Positions 34,595 through 39,292 of a stretch of 39,292 nucleotides of DNA are shown here, in pieces; within the stretch, counting starts at the first letter, position 1, and each line of letters opens with the position of its first letter. A program made the position numbers and the translations under genes. The stretch lies in assembly GCA_034506395.1 (NCBI GenBank), contig JAPDPQ010000043.1, positions 1-39,292 of the forward strand, written 5' to 3'. Under the pieces are notes generated by a model that did not search any database, had not been told where the DNA came from, and saw only the letters and a program-made list of their open reading frames with translations. The stretch is from a candidate division KSB1 bacterium (lineage in GTDB: Bacteria; Zhuqueibacterota; Zhuqueibacteria; Thermofontimicrobiales; Thermofontimicrobiaceae).

Positions 34595-36184
34595 GTGAAC
34601 AGGTTTATTTTTTTCATAATCGTTGGCTTCGCACTGCTTGGACCATTGGCAGTTGCGTCACCTCATGAATTGAAAGTGAATATCCGCGATATGGGAGCTT
34701 CAGGCCACAAATCTGAAGACGTGACCGCAATCCTTCAAACGGCCATTGATCGCTGCAACAATGCGGGTGGCGGTCAGGTGTTCATCCCGCCGGGGGAATA
34801 CACCGCTACCACAATCGAACTGAAAAGCCATGTGACGCTCTATCTGGCGGCTGGAGCGATTCTATACGCCTCCAACGATTCCAATGCCTATCAAAAGCGG
34901 GTGCGAAATGTGGGTAAGGTGAAGCTTCCGGCGCTTATTTATGCCCGGGGCGCAAGGCACATCGCTATCAAGGGCGCTGGCATCATCAGGGGGCAGCCCG
35001 AATTTTACGCGATCCCGCTGGAACCTTATGACTTTATCCAGGAGGAATACGCCATTGCCAGAGCGGCGGGATTGACCCCTATGCACTGGCTGAGAAAAGA
35101 GCCGCTGGTCATGCTCATGTATTTGACCGAATGCGAGGGGGTCATGATCGAAGATGTCTCGCTCATCGATTCCCCCTTTTGGGCGCTGCATCTGCACTGG
35201 TGTCAGCATGTGAAGGTCCGAGACATCTATATCCAATCAGACCTGGAAAAGGCCGCCAATTCTGATGGTCTCGATATCGATGGGTGTCGCGATGTCACTA
35301 TTAGCGGTTGTACCATCAAAACTGCCGACGATGCGATCTGCATCAAGTCAACGGCGAACGATGGGCAGTTTCGTGATTGCGAAAATGTCATCGTTTCCAA
35401 TTGCATTCTGATTTCCAGTTCCTGCGCCCTGAAATTGGGGACTGAGAGCCATGGAAATTTCCGCCACATCATATTCAATCATTGCGTCATCCGGAATACG
35501 AATCGGGGACTGGGCATTTTCATCAGAGACGGCGGCACGGCCAGCCATATCATTTTTTCGGATATTTCGATGGAATGCAATCGTAGAGCCACCCAATGGT
35601 GGGGGAGTGGCGATGCCTTTCGCTTTGTGGTGCTGAAACGTCATCCCGATTCAAGGGTTGGGAGCATTCAAAATGTAATGGTCAAAAATATCATCGCCGA
35701 AACTCAGGGCACCAGCCGTATCGAATGCCTGGCAGGATGTCAGCAAATCAGCAATGTGACCCTTAGCGATGTGCAGATCAAGATGGTTAGAGAGAGCCAG
35801 CCCGATAAGCGATGTCGCCGTGGTTTAGAAATCATCAATGTCGAGCGTGTGCGACTCCAAAATATTTCCCTGATCTGGGATCAAAGCGATCCCGAGCCTC
35901 AATGGGAGGAGACGCTTCTTCTGCAAGATGTCAACACAATCTGGGTGGACCATTTTGCCGCAAACGCTAGTAACCATCAGAGCCGTGCTGCGATCCTCGT
36001 TTTGAAAAATGTAAAGGATGGTGTATTCCAGAATTGCATCGCCCAACCGCCAGCGCCGCTATTTGTTTCGATATCCGGTCAGAAGACCAGCGATCTGATT
36101 TTTAAAAATAATTTCTTGAAACATGCCCGCCAAAAATGGTTCATGGCTGCGGAGATAAACAGAAAAACGATCTATTTCGAATAA
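34595..36184 (+). CDS. GH28 polygalacturonase-family enzyme
   Basis: I chose GTG 34595 because of the strong site at 34580-34588 and because the product then opens directly with a signal peptide (MNRFIFFIIVGFALLGPLAV). The 529-residue product is a right-handed beta-helix with the GH28 layout. It starts VNIRDMGASGHKSEDVTAIL and carries the catalytic motifs NSDGLDIDGC (Asp224, Asp227), TADDAICIKS (Asp245, Asp246) and GTESHGNFRHI (His286), with IFIRDGG in place of the usual RIK motif. The GTESHG form is typical of bacterial exo-acting or rhamnogalacturonan-type members. It hydrolyses galacturonate-containing backbone, giving the clearest sign that the locus targets pectin. No sorting domain is present, so it is probably periplasmic and acts on imported oligomers. 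It is the last gene before the terminator at 36196-36221. Confidence 0.92.
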   Translation: MNRFIFFIIVGFALLGPLAVASPHELKVNIRDMGASGHKSEDVTAILQTAIDRCNNAGGGQVFIPPGEYTATTIELKSHVTLYLAAGAILYASNDSNAYQKRVRNVGKVKLPALIYARGARHIAIKGAGIIRGQPEFYAIPLEPYDFIQEEYAIARAAGLTPMHWLRKEPLVMLMYLTECEGVMIEDVSLIDSPFWALHLHWCQHVKVRDIYIQSDLEKAANSDGLDIDGCRDVTISGCTIKTADDAICIKSTANDGQFRDCENVIVSNCILISSSCALKLGTESHGNFRHIIFNHCVIRNTNRGLGIFIRDGGTASHIIFSDISMECNRRATQWWGSGDAFRFVVLKRHPDSRVGSIQNVMVKNIIAETQGTSRIECLAGCQQISNVTLSDVQIKMVRESQPDKRCRRGLEIINVERVRLQNISLIWDQSDPEPQWEETLLLQDVNTIWVDHFAANASNHQSRAAILVLKNVKDGVFQNCIAQPPAPLFVSISGQKTSDLIFKNNFLKHARQKWFMAAEINRKTIYFE

Positions 36185-36195
36185 CATTTTCATCG

Positions 36196-36221
36196 TGCAG
36201 CAAAGCTGCAAAAGTTTTTTT
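36196..36221 (+). terminator. Rho-independent terminator after the GH28 gene
   Basis: A 6-base stem (TGCAGC at 36196-36201, GCTGCA at 36205-36210) with an AAA loop is followed, after AAAAG, by seven T residues. It lies 12 bases after the GH28 stop and marks the likely end of the operon that starts near 22136. Confidence 0.72.
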
Positions 36222-36229
36222 AAATACAG

Positions 36230-36311
36230 AAACGATGGAAACAGAGAGCACCGAATAAAAATTTTTAAAAAGGCTTAATGAACTCTGTGGAACTTCGTGA
36301 TCTATCTGTCC
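36230..36311. repeat. Possible degenerate dispersed repeat (CTCTGTGGAACTTCGTG type)
   Basis: The bases around ACAGAGAGCACCGAAT and GAACTCTGTGGAACTTCGTG resemble a low-complexity intergenic element made of ACAGAG/CTCTGTG units that I know from many environmental genomes. Only one copy is visible and the match is loose. Confidence 0.3.
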
Positions 36312-36380
36312 AAAAGCATTTTTTTATCTACAAGTTCTTGCAAAAAAATGCAAGGATAATTTGGTAATAGAAAAGGGCTC

Positions 36381-38624
36381 ATGATAAAAAAGGTTAGAAC
36401 GGTGAAACAGTTGAAATTTTTAATCAATTTTATTTTCTTGACTGCTCAGATAAATTGGGCCCAAAATTGCTGGGACGTTTCAAGCTATCCCGATGAACCT
36501 GGATTTTTGAGTCGTGTGGCGCCCATGTTAGAACGGATTGCCTCGCTGGGATTTGGCGAGATCTCCCTGGCACCCTCCAGATGCCCGGATACGAATTTGC
36601 CAGTGGGCGTTTGGGCCGTTGAGGGGGAAACGATCATCTCGCCCTATACCGGCCGGGTTTATCGTCAGGGACCGACGGGTTATTTCGGTCCCAAAAAGCG
36701 CAATGAGCAGGGTGAGATCATCGCTTTCGGCGGCGATCCGCTCAAATATGATCTCCCGCCGGCCACAGCCAGACTGCTGTTGAATAACGCTGATCTAAAG
36801 GCAAAGGCTTTTCTCAGTATCCCTGGGAATTTGAATCAGCAATATCATTTTGCTTGCAAGCACTGGGCGCGATTTTATCCCCTATTAGCGGACGTGATGG
36901 GGCAAGAATGGAAAACCAAATTCTATCAAAGCATTGCCCATTATTCCGAATCGCGCCGACCCTCGGATAATGAGCGTGAGTGGTTGCCGCTAACGGTTCC
37001 CCATAATTTGGTCGGCGAACCCGGGTATCTGTTAGGTGGCAATCCTCTCGATGGTGGTACCGAAAATCATAAGATCATGTGGCGCACCAGTTGTCTGCTT
37101 TATAGTCAGCTTTTTCCCGATTCGTGCCTGATCTCTGGCTATCCAGTTCATCAGGCCGAGTCGCTTGTGAAACAGATGTTATGGGATTTCGCCCAGCGTT
37201 TGCTGATAACTGGCAATGGCGAATACGATTCGCCGATCTATTATCCACACTCCATCGAAGGCTTTTTAAATCTTTACGATTTTTCCCCCGATCCTCAAAC
37301 CCGAGACCTGGCGAAATTTTTATTGGATTATTATTTTGCTAGCTACGGCTTGAAAACGATCCATGGAGTCATTGCTGGGGCCCAAAAGCGAGGTTATTTG
37401 GCCAAATCCGAACCATCGGAAATGGAGATGATGCAGTGGGCATTCTTTAATGACGCGGGCATTGACCTCAGCCAGGGCCATACGCAGATCGAACAAACAA
37501 CCACCACTTATCGGCCTAACAAAATCATCTGGAATATCACACGCAAACATATCAACCTGCCATTCGAAGCGCGGATAAGTCGGCCCTTCTATCACATGGA
37601 TCATGCCCATGCTTTTGCCGAGACCTTCTATTGTTCCCATTCCTTTGCACTGGGCAGCGTGCAAATGACGATTGTCGATAATCCTAACCAACAGATGGTC
37701 TGGTCGCTGGTGGCAAAGGGTAATGGGAAACCTTATAGTTTCAGCGGCGGACAACCGATGCGCGGTAGCACCTCCGGGCACAGTCCCTACACCCAGGTTG
37801 TCCAATCGAAGGGTACACTGATTCTTGTCACGGCTTCAACTCAAAAGATCGAAGTTGTGGATACTGTGATCGCACCTGATTTTTTGAAAAAGCCGCACGC
37901 CAATCTTTGGCATTTGCCAGAACAGCAGCAGGGACGCAACTTTGAAATCCGAAATCGGCAGAAATATGCCAGTGCGGCGTTAAAACCGTATGTTGAGTTT
38001 GAAGGAAACACAGCTTCGGATCTGGAACGTTTCTGGTTCGAGAATAAAGGCGCCGCTTGCTCATGGTTTTATTATCCAGTGGGATTGGAACCGAAAATGA
38101 TCGACAGCGTGTTTTATTTCGAAGCGGGAGGGCTATTGTTAGCGGTCATCCCTTTAACTCCCAACCACCAGGTCGTGGCGCCTACTGCAACCATCGTCGT
38201 GAATACATCTGAAGAAGTGCAACATTTTTTTCACGATTATCGCATCCTGTCCTTTCCAGGTCCGATTTCGGGCTTTATTGTGGAAACCGGAGAAAAAAGC
38301 GATTATGGCTCAATGGCTGCATTTGCCCAGGCAATTCAAACTCGAACCAGGCTTGATACCAGCCAGTTGAGGCGAATGCACCGGCTATCGTACCGCTCGT
38401 TGTATGGGGATGATATCCGAATGACCTATCGCGGCCAGGGATTGCGCTGTGATGCCATTATCAACGGCAAGAAGCCGGATTGGGATCATTACACAGGCGG
38501 TGCGGTTTATGAAAGTCCTTATTTGCGTATCAAAAATGGCACCATGTGGCTATCGGACGGTCAGGAGGCCTATATCGTCAAAATCCTTCGTGACAGGATA
38601 CAATGGCGTCGGGCGCGACCATGA
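36381..38624 (+). CDS. Uncharacterised (alpha/alpha)-toroid-type secreted protein; putative glycan-active enzyme
   Basis: ATG 36381 follows AAAAGGG and starts a signal peptide (LKFLINFIFLTAQINWAQ). The 747-residue product has an alpha-helical first half (to about residue 340) and a beta-rich second half, as in toroid plus beta-sandwich lyases. I do not recognise a named family. Landmarks are GTENHKIMWRTSCLLYSQLF (about 226-245), GNGEYDSPIYYPHSIEGFL (about 278-296), LLDYYFASYGLKTIHGV, and CSHSFALGSVQM in the second half. They line up with altered versions in the protein at 17288-19552. Unlike that protein it has no T9SS sorting domain, so the pair may serve the surface and the periplasm respectively. 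It lies after a terminator and so starts its own transcript, perhaps together with the GH2 gene that follows 86 bases later. Confidence 0.7.
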   Translation: MIKKVRTVKQLKFLINFIFLTAQINWAQNCWDVSSYPDEPGFLSRVAPMLERIASLGFGEISLAPSRCPDTNLPVGVWAVEGETIISPYTGRVYRQGPTGYFGPKKRNEQGEIIAFGGDPLKYDLPPATARLLLNNADLKAKAFLSIPGNLNQQYHFACKHWARFYPLLADVMGQEWKTKFYQSIAHYSESRRPSDNEREWLPLTVPHNLVGEPGYLLGGNPLDGGTENHKIMWRTSCLLYSQLFPDSCLISGYPVHQAESLVKQMLWDFAQRLLITGNGEYDSPIYYPHSIEGFLNLYDFSPDPQTRDLAKFLLDYYFASYGLKTIHGVIAGAQKRGYLAKSEPSEMEMMQWAFFNDAGIDLSQGHTQIEQTTTTYRPNKIIWNITRKHINLPFEARISRPFYHMDHAHAFAETFYCSHSFALGSVQMTIVDNPNQQMVWSLVAKGNGKPYSFSGGQPMRGSTSGHSPYTQVVQSKGTLILVTASTQKIEVVDTVIAPDFLKKPHANLWHLPEQQQGRNFEIRNRQKYASAALKPYVEFEGNTASDLERFWFENKGAACSWFYYPVGLEPKMIDSVFYFEAGGLLLAVIPLTPNHQVVAPTATIVVNTSEEVQHFFHDYRILSFPGPISGFIVETGEKSDYGSMAAFAQAIQTRTRLDTSQLRRMHRLSYRSLYGDDIRMTYRGQGLRCDAIINGKKPDWDHYTGGAVYESPYLRIKNGTMWLSDGQEAYIVKILRDRIQWRRARP

Positions 38625-38710
38625 TAAGCTTCGGCCAGACCAGAATAGATCAGACAATCGGAATACTATTTTATTTTGCAGAGGTGATTTTGATTTTCCA
38701 TGGAGGCAAA

Positions 38711-39292
38711 ATGACACGAACGATAATTGGTCGACAGGTCATAAGTTATAGCTTCGCACTCCTTCTGATTGCAGCTAATATAACGTTTGCCGAAGGTCGC
38801 ATCAAACTATCCATCAATTCGGGATGGCGTTTTCACCGGGGCAATATCGCCGATGCAGAAAAAATGAACGACCCAAGTTTGGGCTGGGAACTGGTGAATC
38901 TGCCTCACTCCTGGAATGTTGCCGATGCTTTTGATGATGAAGATGGCTACTATCAGGGAATTGGTTGGTATCATAAAAATTTGTTTCTTTCTGATGCTTA
39001 TCTGGGAAAGCGGATTTATTTGTTCTTCGAAGGTGCCAATCAGGTCGCTGAGGTCTACGTCAATAACAAGTTTGTGGGCCAGCATATTGGCGGCTACACT
39101 GCGTTTCGGTTCGACGTGACCGATTTGATCCGCTTCGGGGCGGACAATCGGGTGCTGGTAAAAGTGGATAATTCGGCATCCAACGAGATCCCGCCGATAT
39201 CGGCTGATTTCACTTTTTATGGTGGCATCTATCGGGATGTGTTCCTCGAAATTACCGAACCGATCCATTTCGATATGGCCAATTACGGCAGC
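38711..39292 (+). CDS. GH2 beta-galactosidase-family enzyme, 3' end outside the window
   Basis: ATG 38711 has GGAGG 4 bases upstream and opens a signal peptide (VISYSFALLLIAANITFAEG). The 194 codons present are the N-terminal sugar-binding (jelly-roll) domain of GH2: LSINSGWRFHRGN, LVNLPHSWNVADAF, YYQGIGWYHKNLFL, VAEVYVNNKFVGQHIGGYTA, FRFDVTDLI, and FYGGIYRDVFLE. The frame stays open to the last base, so the immunoglobulin-like and catalytic TIM-barrel domains lie beyond the window. Members remove beta-linked galactose, glucuronate, mannose or related sugars; beta-galactosidase is the likeliest here from the neighbours. The catalytic residues cannot be seen. Confidence 0.9.
   Translation, partial: MTRTIIGRQVISYSFALLLIAANITFAEGRIKLSINSGWRFHRGNIADAEKMNDPSLGWELVNLPHSWNVADAFDDEDGYYQGIGWYHKNLFLSDAYLGKRIYLFFEGANQVAEVYVNNKFVGQHIGGYTAFRFDVTDLIRFGADNRVLVKVDNSASNEIPPISADFTFYGGIYRDVFLEITEPIHFDMANYGS

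Overview
This window looks like part of a polysaccharide-utilisation region from a Gram-negative bacterium of the FCB group. The evidence is a TonB-dependent receptor, a PorV-family protein, and at least six secreted proteins ending in the type IX secretion (T9SS) sorting domain with the YPNPFN signature. That signature, the absence of any SusD, and clear Shine-Dalgarno sites (AAGGAG-like) before most genes fit a KSB1/Zhuqueibacterota-, Calditrichota- or Ignavibacteriota-type lineage better than classical Bacteroides. The lineage is inferred from motifs only. Every supported gene lies on the + strand. I see no tRNA, rRNA, CRISPR array, transposase, integrase or transcription regulator.

Left block (1-19552): surface and export. 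A receptor cut by the window start is followed by a FN3/T9SS protein and a PorV-like barrel (1-5620). Then come a 1150-residue discoidin/FN3/EF-hand T9SS protein ending at a hairpin terminator (9216-9249), a DNRLRE (CBM96-like) T9SS protein, a small beta-sandwich T9SS protein, a propeller/FN3/discoidin T9SS protein, a C10 cysteine peptidase fused to a beta-helix and sorting domain, and a toroid-type putative glycan enzyme that also carries a sorting domain. These products are predicted to be displayed at the cell surface or released.

Right block (19721-39292): periplasmic degradation. Every product has a signal peptide and none has a sorting domain. In order they are a GH42 beta-galactosidase, a badly truncated FAD-dependent oxidoreductase (22136-22702), a second GH42, a galactose-mutarotase-like protein, a GH105 unsaturated glycuronyl hydrolase, a third GH42-like clan-A glycosidase, an unrecognised six-hairpin-type protein, a GH92-family protein, a GH28 polygalacturonase-type enzyme, a second member of the toroid family, and the start of a GH2 enzyme cut by the window end. 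Genes 22136-36184 are tightly packed (gaps of 1 to 70 bases) and end at a hairpin/T-tract terminator (36196-36221), so they probably form one operon.

GH28, GH105 and several beta-galactosidase families together suggest a pectic target such as rhamnogalacturonan with galactan side chains. That substrate is an inference; no polysaccharide lyase is present in the window. The best leads for something undescribed are the two distantly related toroid proteins (17288-19552 and 36381-38624), the unassigned protein 29921-32242, and the SusD-free receptor/FN3-T9SS/PorV trio.
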